Assembly (NCBI GenBank): GCA_033558025.1
Contig: JAUCEF010000007.1
Span: 4,774,001-4,838,000 of the forward strand
Source of the DNA: Phytophthora sp. 'mugwort'
Lineage: Eukaryota; Oomycota; Peronosporomycetes; Peronosporales; Peronosporaceae
Length of the DNA: 64,000 bases
Direction: 5' to 3'
Below the pieces are notes generated by a model, which saw nothing but the letters and a program-made list of their open reading frames with translations, ran no database searches and had not been told where the DNA came from. Shown here in pieces: positions 10,320 to 20,099 of this stretch. Position 1 is the first letter of the stretch. Each line of letters begins with the position of its first letter. The position numbers and the translations under genes are program-made.

Positions 10320-12345
10320 GGATCGGCAACCCCGCAGGCCTAGCTCCTGAAAGCGAGGCTGCGGCTCTTCCCTCTGAGAGTGCCCAGGGACAGAAGCCCA
10401 GGTCCCTTTGCCAGACCGCGGAAGGGTCCCCATACGAATGAACCCCGGCTGCATACGATGGGTATGAGCCATACTGATACGGCTGGGCGTACGCAGGATC
10501 CGCTCCCGCCATGGGCACAGACCACAGGGGTTCCCGAAGGAAGTACGTCTCCTGCTTGGCACGATCCACCAACACCCAAAGGCATCCATACGTCGGAAGG
10601 CCTCGTCTATGTCATTGGTCTGACGGTCGACCTGACCTTTAAGGGCCGACAAGTCGTCGGCCAGACGATTTACGTCGTCACGAGGATCCCAACGCTCCCG
10701 ACCTGGGCGGCGGCAGCCCCGCCCTCACCAAGTCCAAGCGCAATCTCAAGCTCAAGGACTCGACGACGAAGAGCGATGTCTTCAACGACCCGAGGAGGAG
10801 CCGAAGGCAACACACCAGGTCTTGGACCGGAGGGGCGGTGCCTCGTACTCGTACGCGTTCGAGGACCCCGCCGCCTCTCCTCGACCGTAATGGGGAGACC
10901 CACTGCCACGTGGAGCGTGTGCTCCAGGAGTGGCGCGTTCACGGAATGCGTCAGCTCCGCGTGTAGTGGTGGGGGTATTGGAGGATGAGTGCTCTTAAGG
11001 GCTGATTGAACGGCTCCAGGCTGATTGCCCGAAGGCTGGCGCGATCTGAGAACAGAATCAGCGACCGCTTCGTAAGTAGTTCGGGCTTTCTTGCCCGAAC
11101 GGGGTGTGGTCGTAGAACCAAGACCATACATGCACTCATCATGAGCGCTAGAAACAGTATGCTGCTGCAGCTCTCTCGAAGCTGCCGTTTGCCTACCACA
11201 TGGGCAAACTCAATACGGTGATCTCGGAGGTTAAAGATGGCCTTCAACGTGAGATCCTGCCGGAGAACATCAAGTTGTCCTTGTGAGCAGTGCGTAGCTG
11301 CCCACTTCAAGAAGGAGGTCTCAGCTCCTGGAAAGAGTCACAGTGTGGGGACATCACGACTGGGCAGTCCAACACAGCTCGAAATCCCGACCGGAGCCCT
11401 GACTTCTTTCGCTGGCTCGTAAACGCTATAGATGGATTTTGTGCGGTGCCAGGCGCACGCACCTATCAACGCTCACGTTCTGTTGGAATATGGGCTGCTT
11501 GGCCACCAGGTGGTGCTCATAAGCACTCCTAGAAGAGCGCCCGTCGAGAAGTACGCGAGGCGTCTGGGGCTGACCCATGTAGGCGTCAGCTCCGCAGGCC
11601 TCCTCAGGAGGGAAGTGCGCGGGCGTAAGGCGGTCCCCACGGATATGCAAAGAATTCTTCTTCACATGCGGCCGGGTCGCCGGGGCACGCACCCCCTCTT
11701 GACGAGCAGCCTGTGATTACGACTGCCGCCCGTCGAGATCGCTAGAGATCGCTCGGCCGACTTGGACCTCTTCCGCCTCGTCGGAAGAAGAGCTAAATAT
11801 ACCCTTATTCGTGTAAGTCATGGTCCCCAACTCTTCACGGAATGGAGGCCGGAAAGCTACGGCTCACTTCCGAGGCTGCTGTCTTCGCAGCTTTGATGCG
11901 CGCAGTGGCCTCAGCGAGCGTCAAGTTCTTGACAGGAGAACGGGGTTTCTCTTCATCCTCCTTAGGTAAGCCAGGACTCCCCTAACGTTCGAGCGTCTTC
12001 GGCTCATCGCCATCGTCACCATGATGGCTAGACACAGGGGTACGAGACCCATGCGAATCGGACTACTCGGGTCGCCGTCAGACCCTTTGGCGAGCGGAAT
12101 TTCGTTGTCACCTCAGGATATGGGAGAGTCCTCCCCATAGTCGTCTAGGAGCTCAGGATCCTCCGTAGGCAGCTCAGGCGCCTTGGAGTTGCCTTGGATG
12201 CCACCTTGGTGGGCCCCTTAGTGGCAGATCCTTTGCCAGACGGCTTAGAGCTCTTAGTAATGCTGCTTGGATTAGCAACATGCTTAGCAGGCGCTTTCGC
12301 ACCGCTGCCCCAGACTGAGTTTTGGTCATGCTTGAGGCTGACGTG
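10320..12345 (-). pseudogene. Gypsy gag-like region
   Basis: Reading leftwards from an ATG at about 12331, frames give a low-complexity Lys/Ser/Pro N-terminus (KHVANPSSITKSSKPSGKGS) and an acidic stretch (PELPTEDPELLDDYGEDSPI). A helical part follows (KNLTLAEATARIKAAKTAAS at about 11,900), then an Arg/Pro-rich 153-codon open part (10670-11131) with LRRRVLELEIALGL. LSALKGQVDRQTNDIDEAFR (10590-10650) and a Tyr/Gly/Pro-rich tail come last. This pattern of disordered head, coiled coil and YG-rich tail is typical of oomycete Gypsy gag. Many frameshifts break it. The assignment rests on composition and context, not on a catalytic motif. Confidence 0.55.
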
Positions 12346-13990
12346 GAAGCCGAGAAGATGAGATCACGGGAACGTTCTCGGGCTTAAAAGAATGTGAGCC
12401 GGCTGCGGAAACTAACCGCAGCGATGTCGATGTAATTCGACTTGGAGAGTGAAAGGGGGGGGAGGCGGCGACTTCTTTTCACTGGGGCAGAGTTCCAAGT
12501 CACTGTTCAGAATGGTGTACCCAAGTACCCCTACTGATGTGGCCAATATCACTATGACGTCACGGAAATGGCGTCGCGGATGGGTACCACACATATGGTA
12601 CAAAGACCACAGAATCACCCAATAGGATAACATATAGGGTACCTTATAGGTGACTTATAGTTAGTATGTAAACGCATTAATAGGGGTCACTTATAAATAT
12701 ATTCAGTCTTATATCTACCTATTTGGTAGGAGAACACCGTAAAAGCAAACAAGAAACAGGGACAAACAAACAAATTGTTGGACGAACACATTTCTGGTGT
12801 GACTAACACACAAAAGGTAGGAACGCCCACAAGACAACGCGACGAAAGTACTGCCGGCCGATGGTCTTCGTGACCTCTGAAAACCGTTAATTTGGAGTAA
12901 CATATTTAACGATTCCTGCACGCCATCCATTCACGAATTTGCGATTGCCAATTGCTCCTGAAGTCCAAACGTGCGCGAAATGGAGAAACGACCTTTCTAC
13001 TGGACTCAAATATCTGCTGGACCAAGTGAGGCAGGCCTGGATGAATGGATGGATAGCTGCAAGACCTTTGTTGCGAATATAGCAACGTTGTGAAGTGTCC
13101 GCTGTGCTATTTTAATTTGGTGTTTCATGCAAGTCGGCTGGATGCAAAAGCTTTTCCGACGAGAAATGTTCGTGGCGAGCTGAAATTCTTACATGCCAGA
13201 CAACAAGCATGAGCGACGTTTTCTGCAATGGGCCGCATAATACCAGCTGAGCCTCACCGAAATGCCGAGATTGAAACTCAGCATGAAGCGTTATGCGATG
13301 CAGCTTATCGGACACCGCGCAAAACCAAAACGAATTAGGAACGACATTCTCGATCGCTTCAATCCTGAGTGTAGTGCAGCACCCAAGCTAAGTCATTTTT
13401 AGCACTTCATTGCGCACTATTAGGGACCAGATTGAAAGAGACAGATTCGTGGACACGAAAGTTTGGCTGCCGGACTTAAATTTCATGGCGGACTTAATGA
13501 TTACATACAGCGTTAGAAGAATATCATTCTTTTGAATCTAATTATTTTCGCATTTTTGTTTTATGTGATGCCAAGTTGAAGTGATCGTATTGAGCTGTAA
13601 GAGTTTTTTTTTTTCTATTCGAACCCCACAACTCATGCGGATAGATTTTTGTAGCACTTCTGCCTCCACGCTTTGTTCCTTATCCAATGTTACACTTCTG
13701 TAAGGTAGATTGAGGCAAGAACGATTAACCAAACACATAAGCATGTTGAGAGTTTAAGTTATACGCAAAAGCACTATACGTCGCACCCGCTGCTCTGAGG
13801 ATTCGTTTTTAGTAGTTGGGTCGTAGTATTTGCGTTAGACGCCAAAACACGAGTGTTTCTCAAAGCTAAAAGAGTATCATCATGTCTTTTTCATCTTGGA
13901 TAAAATTGAAACTGTTGTTTTGCATCACTGGCACAGAACAACAATAATTATGTTCGCATCCCCTGTGAAACAATGATTGAACTGCATCAA
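12346..13990. other. Probable Gypsy leader, then no gene
   Basis: 12,346-12,720 likely holds the gag leader or LTR: short inverted words of the type TTATA[G/A]GTGAC recur at about 12,630-12,700. From there to 13,990 I see only AT-rich DNA with short, unsupported frames. Confidence 0.35.
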
Positions 13991-13999
13991 CCGTTTGAA

Positions 14000-15495
14000 C
14001 AGTGCTGTGTGAAGAAGCGTCAACCAAGAATGTCAGATCCTCAAGAAATGGCCAGATCGGTGAGAAAGGCGGCCCCAGCTGTGAAGAGAGGGGACGATCA
14101 ACTCCGGATCAAGATACGAGGTAAGGGCAGGGCAACGTTCGACTTAATCCGGGGCGTAAGGGGATGCTTTGACGACAGGAAAGAAAACCAAGGTCGGGCA
14201 ACCACCTCACACAGATTTGATATACCGTGATCACCCGACCAATCGGGGATCGGATGGGTGTTCGAAGCCTGGATCGGGGGGAATGGATGGAGACAAGAGA
14301 TCAGGACTGGCCAAGGACGACGGAGTCGATCTAACCGGATCTAGCTCCAGTTTGACCTCGGTCGGACCCCGATCGTGCTGATCCGGCGCCCGCGGACTTG
14401 GTCGATCGCGATCAGACACGTCAAATCGATCTGACATTCAAGATCAAGCTGATCCGGCTTTCGCAGATCGGACTACATCCTGTCGCCGTGCAGTTCAAGC
14501 CGATTCAGCGTTCAAGGTTCGGAAGATCATGCTGATCCGGCGTCCACAGATCGGCTACACCCCGTAGTCCGGGATCGGGTAGATCGGATCGATCTTGCGG
14601 TCGAGATCGAGCAGATCGGGTCGATCGGTATTCGCCGATCGGTATACAGGTTCCGACATCCTCGATCTGGCAGATCGGTATACGTGTTCTGACATACGTG
14701 GTCTGGCAGATCGGGCCGATCGGTGTTGGCAGATCGGGATTCGATCAGCAATCATCCTCGAAGATGGGCAAATGTGGAAGACAGTACGTGTTAGGTGGTT
14801 GAAAATGGACAATATTCAAGAGATTCAGGTGGTACGAGATAGGGTTCAGGATGGGAGGATAGGACAAGAAGGGATAAACAACATCAGACTCGAGTTTGCA
14901 TTGGACGACGTAGGCGTTTTTAAGTACCGCAGAAGGGATCTACATTGGCCCTCCTAGGTATAATCTAGTCCAATGTAACAAACAGATTAAGCGTCGCGGT
15001 GAGAGGATCGGATCGTATATTGGCGGACCCTCCCAATGCTAACGAACTTCTCCAGAAGCGCATACCCGGATCGATCGGCATTCAGTGCTTCACCGACGAT
15101 GGTTCCGACTATCACTTCGCAAGATCCCGCTAAAGGAAGCGGCAAGCAACTCAAGGAAAGGAAAGGAACAACGCCACACCGCAACCTCGGCCTCGGATCA
15201 AGTCCAGGCCGCCGATCGAAGGTCAACTACCTCAGATCGGAACCAATAACGGCAGCACAGCGAAGACTTCCGCGCTGCTCCACGTCCACGCGTCCCGCCA
15301 GGACGTTCAAGACTTTATATCGCTGCATCCTTCGGAGTCCCAAGAGAGCAGATCAAGCCCACCGAGGGTACCCAAAGTGAGACCAAGTTCAGCTGATCAC
15401 AGATCATCGGGGAACCCCCTCCGCTAGTGGTGTATGGGCGCAGTTGTAAGCGGATCGGGTCTTAAGCACATTTGACCTATCCCGCTACACCATCG
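14000..15495 (+). mobile_element. Diverged LTR-like segment related to the solo LTR at 53.4-54.2 kb
   Basis: Several blocks match the 53,368-54,241 LTR in order. GATCCCGCTAAAGGAAGCGG at about 15,123 pairs with GATCCCGCTATTGGAAGCGA at about 53,862. The CCCCCTCC..TAGT block at about 15,415 pairs with about 54,163, and the end CCGCTACACCA at about 15,483 pairs with CCGCTCCACCACA. GATCGG words replace the GATCC words of the other copy. It is longer because of internal tandem GATCGG arrays. The left boundary is uncertain and no pol genes are seen. Confidence 0.55.
14637..14708 (+). repeat. 36-bp tandem repeat, two units
   Basis: Units at 14,637-14,672 and 14,673-14,708 both start GATCGGTATAC and end GGTCTGGCA/GATCTGGCA, with about 8 differences. 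Partial GATCGG units flank both sides. This is the core of the GATCGG-rich expansion in the LTR-like segment. Confidence 0.8.
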
Positions 15496-16184
15496 CTGCG
15501 CATCAAAGTTCTTGGAGCAGTACCCTCAGAGAAGATCTGGAATTGCTGAGCAGTTGAAGGTGATCGTCCGAAAGGTATCGTATGACGTTTCGCCTCCATT
15601 TGTCCAGGTGCTTCGCTAAGAGCCTCGTCCATTATTCTTATTCCTCTTTAATCACAGCAAACGCGAGTTGTATTTATGCGAGTAGTAGGCCTTCTTATAC
15701 TGATCATCAGTAGGGCTTTGCAGAGATCTAGATCAAAGTAGAGTGATCTCGGGTACGCATTATAGCTGGTATATGCACATCAACTTAGAAAAACGGTTGC
15801 ATCTAGCATCTTTCATTGACCAGCACTACGTCGGTCTTCCAAACATTCGCGTGGGGTGGCGATAACGATCGGCATACATTGTTTTCTTTACGGTGTCCTA
15901 TAGTAAATGGAGTGTACGGATTCTAGGAGGTAAACCACCGTTTCAGAAGGGTGCCCCGCCAAATGAACACATAATGCCTCCTGTAAATTCAAAGCAACGT
16001 CACAACTGCCGATTAAAAGCAGCACCATACCTGTATTGTCAGCAGCGGTGACACCTGCGCGAGGATTCACATGATTTACGAACCAAACCCACTCATGTAA
16101 TGACGGAAATTATATTCATGCCGCACTAACTATCTGAATTAAATCTTCAATCATTTGTTTTCTTCCTTTGCCAGGCAACCTATT
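15496..16184. other. Intergenic, no gene seen
   Basis: Short frames only; no motif or repeat I can support. Confidence 0.4.
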
Positions 16185-16700
16185 GGCTCTGACCCTCTCT
16201 GGGCCGTGTTACTGCTGCGGGGGTCCGTTGCTGCTTCTCGGGGGTCCGCTGTTGCTTCTTGTGTGTTGTTGTTGCTTCTAGGGTGTCTATTGCTGCTCCT
16301 CGGGGATTGTTGTTGCGTCTCGGTAGTTTTGGTGCCTCTGGGAGGAAGGGGGGGTTGTTGGGGCTTTTCGGGCGTTGTTGTTGTTGTTGTTCGGGGTCTA
16401 CTATTACTTTTCGGGGTGGGGGTGGGAGTCTGCTTGTCGGGGTCCACTGCTTCTCGGGGGCTGATGCTTCTTGAGGAGGGGGGGGGGGGGGGGGCAGTGC
16501 TTGCCGGGAGTCCGCTGCTTGTCTGGATCCGCTGCTGGTCGGGGGCGGCTGCTTGTCGGAGTCCAATTGCTTGACGAGAGTCCACTGCATGACGAGGCCC
16601 CGCTGCTTGTGGGGGGCCCGCTGGTTCTCGGGGGACCATTGCTTCTCGGAGCGCCGCTGCTGCCTCGGGGGAATGCTGCATGTTGGGTCTGCTGCGCCTC
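16185..16700. repeat. Degenerate G/T-rich minisatellite
   Basis: Variants of a 21-24 bp unit of the type TTGCTGCTTCTCGGGGGTCCG recur across the region with steps that are multiples of 3, plus a 17-base G run at 16,478-16,494. Because unit lengths are multiples of 3 and stops are rare, long frames are open on both strands (for example a Pro/Gln/Thr-rich 194-codon minus frame). I treat these as by-products of the repeat, not genes. Confidence 0.7.
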
Positions 16701-16982
16701 CGTGCGGCGCCGGATCCAACCGCTCTTTTGGCCAATAGAATGCTTATACGTGTAAATTTGAGCCCAAGTCTACGTATGTGTTGGTGATGTTGTGTGATTA
16801 GTCTTCATCTTGTGTGTGTAATTTCCATATTCCCTCACTGACCAGGGACATGTGGACAGCCGTTCACTGAGAGTTTGTATATCCTCCGGAAGTAGCATTT
16901 CCTGTGCGCAAGGTGTTGTGTGCCCCATCGCACAAACGAACCAATTACTTTTATTTTTCGTTCTCACGTAGTGATTAAGGGT

Positions 16983-17782
16983 GAGGAACTACCTTATCTA
17001 AGTGAAAATCTACTTAGCCGCAGCTTCCAGATGTCGTAATTGGTCGATGCTAAGTAAAATGAAGTATGGAATGGTCTGTTAAGTTCGTACGAACTTACCT
17101 AACTTACTACCTGCGCGACTTGCGATAGTACCCCGGTTTGTTAGTACCCCACCTCCCATTATTATCAGAATTGCCAGATCGGAAACCAATTGGAATTGGC
17201 GAGTTGTTGCCGCAGTGGTGGCGTCGGTGTGAGCTCAGGGAACAACTTTTCACCTTTCATTGTCAATGTCGAGTCGTGGCGATAAAGCCCGTTTACGGTG
17301 GACGATAGGGTGTCTGTAGTCCAAGAACTGGAGGCTTCGAGCATCCGGTTGCCAAGAAACATAAGCTCGACGGGGAGACATCGAGCACGTGCAGCAGTTC
17401 ATCAAGGAGTACAACTACCAGTACTCGAACATTTACAACATGGATGAGTGCTGTTTTCCTCGACCACAATCGCAACACGACCATCGAATGCCTTGGGGCC
17501 AAGGACGTCAACGTGAAGTCGTTCGGCTTCAAAAAAAACGGGTTACCGCTGTAAATTTTGGCTTATGCTCGGGGCGTAAAATGAGCCTTGCGCGCATTCC
17601 AGCAAGTACAGACTTACTTTGGCGACCTGCCAACCGTTATGTTGTGAAGCTCGACGGTAATAACATGGCTGCATAAATTGTGGAGCTTAACGGTCTTCCG
17701 TAATCTACTTAATAGTAAGTACTCAGATTTGAAATCACATGGGTGCAAGTCAGTAGATTTCACTTAGATAAGGTAATTCCTC
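16983..17782 (+). mobile_element. pogo-like element with terminal inverted repeats
   Basis: The left end 16,983-17,014 (GAGGAACTACCTTATCTAAG then TGAAAATCTACT) is the reverse complement of the right end 17,752-17,782 with about two differences. The 800-bp interior contains a DDE_1 transposase fragment at about 17,388-17,675. It is too short for a full transposase, so it is an internally deleted, non-autonomous element. TA target duplications typical of the group are not clear at the ends. Confidence 0.75.
17388..17675 (+). pseudogene. DDE_1 transposase fragment in pogo-like element
   Basis: VQQFIKEYNYQYSNIYNMDE at about 17,389-17,448 carries the first catalytic Asp of DDE_1 (YNMDE). A frameshift in the next codons switches to RNTTIECLGAKDVNVKSFGF, and a second switches back to KKRVTAVNFGLCSGRKMSLA. 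The remaining catalytic residues are deleted. Confidence 0.75.
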
Positions 17783-18029
17783 GATCAAAGGCACATGCAG
17801 CGTGCGCAGTTTTCTAACAAGTCTCTCGTTGTACCATCCTCGAGCTTACCTAAGCCACGCATTCGAACGCCCAAGACGCCGTCGCCCCATCATTTACTTA
17901 TAAAAACTTCATTAAATGAAATTTTCATTACAGTTGTATTTTACTAGATTTTTTTTCACGGGTCAGTACACTATACCTGCCAAAACGAATTGCCTTACTC
18001 ACACTTGACACGCAGCCGCATCTTCAGTA
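17783..18029 (+). promoter_or_regulatory. Upstream region of the pantothenate kinase gene
   Basis: A roughly 250-bp AT-rich gap separates the pogo-like element from the PanK start. No specific core element could be assigned with confidence. The transposon end lies only about 250 bp from the start codon, so it may sit in the promoter. Confidence 0.35.
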
Positions 18030-19578
18030 ATGGTGTCGACGCTGCGCGGCGGGCGGCATAATGAGGTCTTCTGGACGCGCGTATTCCTGTTCGGCGCCTC
18101 CTGCGTCGCAGGGCTCATCATCGCGCGGCGTCGAAAGCTGCGCCGCTTCCATCTGCACATCCTGAATGCCAAGTCGGCGGACTGCGGCCGCCTCTTTGGG
18201 CTCGACATCGGCGGCACGTTGGCTAAGATGGTCTACTTCCAGTCGGCGGACGGCGCGGCCGTGTCGCAGCGGCGCCAGATGGAGCGCCAGCTCAATCGAT
18301 CCGATCCACTGACGGATATCGAGCGGCGGCGCGTGGAGGGCAGTCTGCCGCTCGTCGACGACTTCATCATGAGTCTTCACTCCACGGACGAGGCCCAGCG
18401 CGAGGAGCGGCTGCAGATGTTCGTGCCCGACTTGGGCGGCACTATTCACTTCATTAAGTGCGTGCTTGGGCGGGTGGACGCGGGGTGGAGCTGCGATATT
18501 ACTGCTGATCGGCTGACGTTGTTCTTTGTCTGAGTGGCTGCTGCAGCTTCCCCACGGCCAAGATGGACGAAATTACAGACTTCGTGCGGCGCCGTTTCTT
18601 TCACCGATACATTAAGAAGATCGCGTGCACCGGCGGCGGCGCCTTCAAGGTGCGTCATTCCAACTAGGGTCATTGTGGAGTGTGTGGTCTTACCACGTTG
18701 ATGTGTGTATCGTTTATTAGTTTTCTCCGCTGTTCGAGTCGCGTCTAGGCATCGAACTGCAGAAGGCGGACGAAATGGATGCACTCATCCAGGGACTGAA
18801 CTTCGTTCTGCGGCACGCGCCCAACGAGTGTTACACCTTCGTGAATGTGATTCCAGACACCCACGGACTCGGGAGTGCCACGAAGAAAATGCTGCCGAAG
18901 CCGGACAAGCACAAGCTGTACCCGTTCCTGCTCGTGAATATTGGCTCTGGTGTGAGTATCCTAAAAATCACAGGAGAGTCGCAATATGAACGCGTATCCG
19001 GCACGAGTCTAGGTGGCGGAACCTTCCTGGGCCTCTGCTGCACGCTCTCAAAACTGCGGACATTCGATGACGCAATGGATGCCAGTGTCGAGGGCGACTC
19101 GAATGAGGTGGATATGACTGTGGGCGACATCTATGGCTCTGCCGGCTACGAGCAGTTCAAGCTTAAGCCGGACACAGTGGCTAGCAGCTTCGGCAAGGCA
19201 GGCGCGCGTCACCTGCCGCATGTACCGCGAGATGCTGACCTTGCACGCTCGCTGCTATTCATGATCACGCAGAACCTAGGTCAGCTGGCTTTTTTGAATG
19301 CGCGCCGCGTGGAGACCAAACGGATTTACTTCTCGGGCAATTTCCTGCGGCGGAACGAGCTGGCGTGCAGGCAGCTGGCCTACGCCATTAGCTTTTGGTC
19401 AAAGGGTGAGATGCAGGCACAGTTTTTCCACCATGAAGGCTTTTTTGGCGCGCTTGGGACGTTCTTGCAGCGCTTCAACTCAGTCCCTGAGTCACCTTCC
19501 GTGAGCGAGACGGAGGCAAAGGGAAATACTAGCGAGACGGAAGTGAATCAATGTAGTAGCAGTGGAGATGATCAATAA
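18030..19578 (+). CDS. Pantothenate kinase (type II, eukaryotic), three exons
   Basis: PanK phosphorylates pantothenate with ATP, the first step of coenzyme A synthesis. The CDS joins 18030-18457, 18547-18649 and 18721-19578. Introns of 89 and 71 nt have GTGCGT donors and CAG/TAG acceptors, and the phases fit, giving 462 aa. Residues about 10-30 are hydrophobic (VFLFGASCVAGLIIA) followed by Arg/Lys, a possible membrane anchor or targeting segment. FGLDIGGTLAKMVYF is the phosphate-binding loop. IACTGGGAFK spans the second splice junction region. VSGTSLGGGTFLGLC, GDIYG and SSFGK are the conserved adenosine/acyl-CoA-site motifs. The sequence is uninterrupted with GC-rich codon use, so it should be a living single host gene. 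Naming is from the family; the paralog class is not resolved. Confidence 0.93.
18458..18546 (+). other. PanK intron 1
   Basis: 89 nt, GTGCGT donor and GCTGCAG acceptor. Removal joins the GTIHFI part to NFPTAKMDEI in frame, as in other PanK proteins. Confidence 0.88.
18650..18720 (+). other. PanK intron 2
   Basis: 71 nt, GTGCGT donor and TTATTAG acceptor. Removal joins TGGGAFK to FSPLFESRLG in frame. Confidence 0.88.
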
Positions 19579-19579
19579 A
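19574..19579 (+). terminator. AATAAA overlapping the PanK stop codon
   Basis: The hexamer AATAAA contains the TAA stop (19,576-19,578). If used as a poly(A) signal the 3' UTR would be about 10-30 nt. A downstream alternative signal cannot be excluded. Confidence 0.4.
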
Positions 19580-19963
19580 AGAGCAGCAGCTTCTAGGCAC
19601 AACTGAGCGAGATGCTGCCGCCATCTTCCTGCATGGCAAAGACGTGCTGGGAACGCCCCTCATTTCGTTGTAAAGAGAGTTGTTGCTGTTGGTACATGTA
19701 TTACGAACGCTGTGCCGTGTGATGGGTTGTACATGTATCACTTTTGCCACGTAGGACGAGCCAGCAAATACACATGTATTACGGGTATTCACATAGTCGT
19801 TTGACCACGATAAGCAACGTGCAAGGAAAGCATTGGCCCGCGTGGAAGGAGTAAAATCACTGTCCGTTTTGGATGCACACACCGCAAAAAAAAAAAGCAA
19901 CACCAGCACCTGTACAAAGTAGGGATGATTGCTTCGGTTTGCAAACCCAGGACCCAATTGCGC

Positions 19964-20003
19964 TTCAGGCAAGCGGAGGCTTCCCGTGCGAGCCGTAGCG
20001 GAC
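19964..20003. repeat. Dispersed short repeat, copy 1
   Basis: GCAAGCGGAGGCT...GCCGTAGCGGA occurs here and, slightly diverged, at 56,954-56,991. It lies between the PanK gene and the segmental duplication, in DNA rich in GCGAGC/GCTCGC words. It may be the edge of an unidentified repeat family. Confidence 0.5.
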
Positions 20004-20099
20004 CTAAGGTTCTAACACTCGCGAGCGCCGCGAGCCTTCGGAAGGTTGGTGGTTAGGGTGTGGGGTTAGTTTAAATTAAGGTTTTATCGTACTTTTGCG

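Noticed and set aside
10380..10988. 202-codon plus-strand frame with a chromodomain-like stretch (HVERVLQEWRVHGM)
   Set aside because: The minus strand over the same bases reads a better supported gag-like protein continuing beyond both sides. The chromodomain likeness is short and ends at a TAG, so I kept only the integrase tail to 10,319 on the plus strand.
16151..16735. 194- and 179-codon minus frames and a 139-codon plus frame
   Set aside because: All lie in the minisatellite whose period is a multiple of three. Openness on both strands and low complexity argue against genes.
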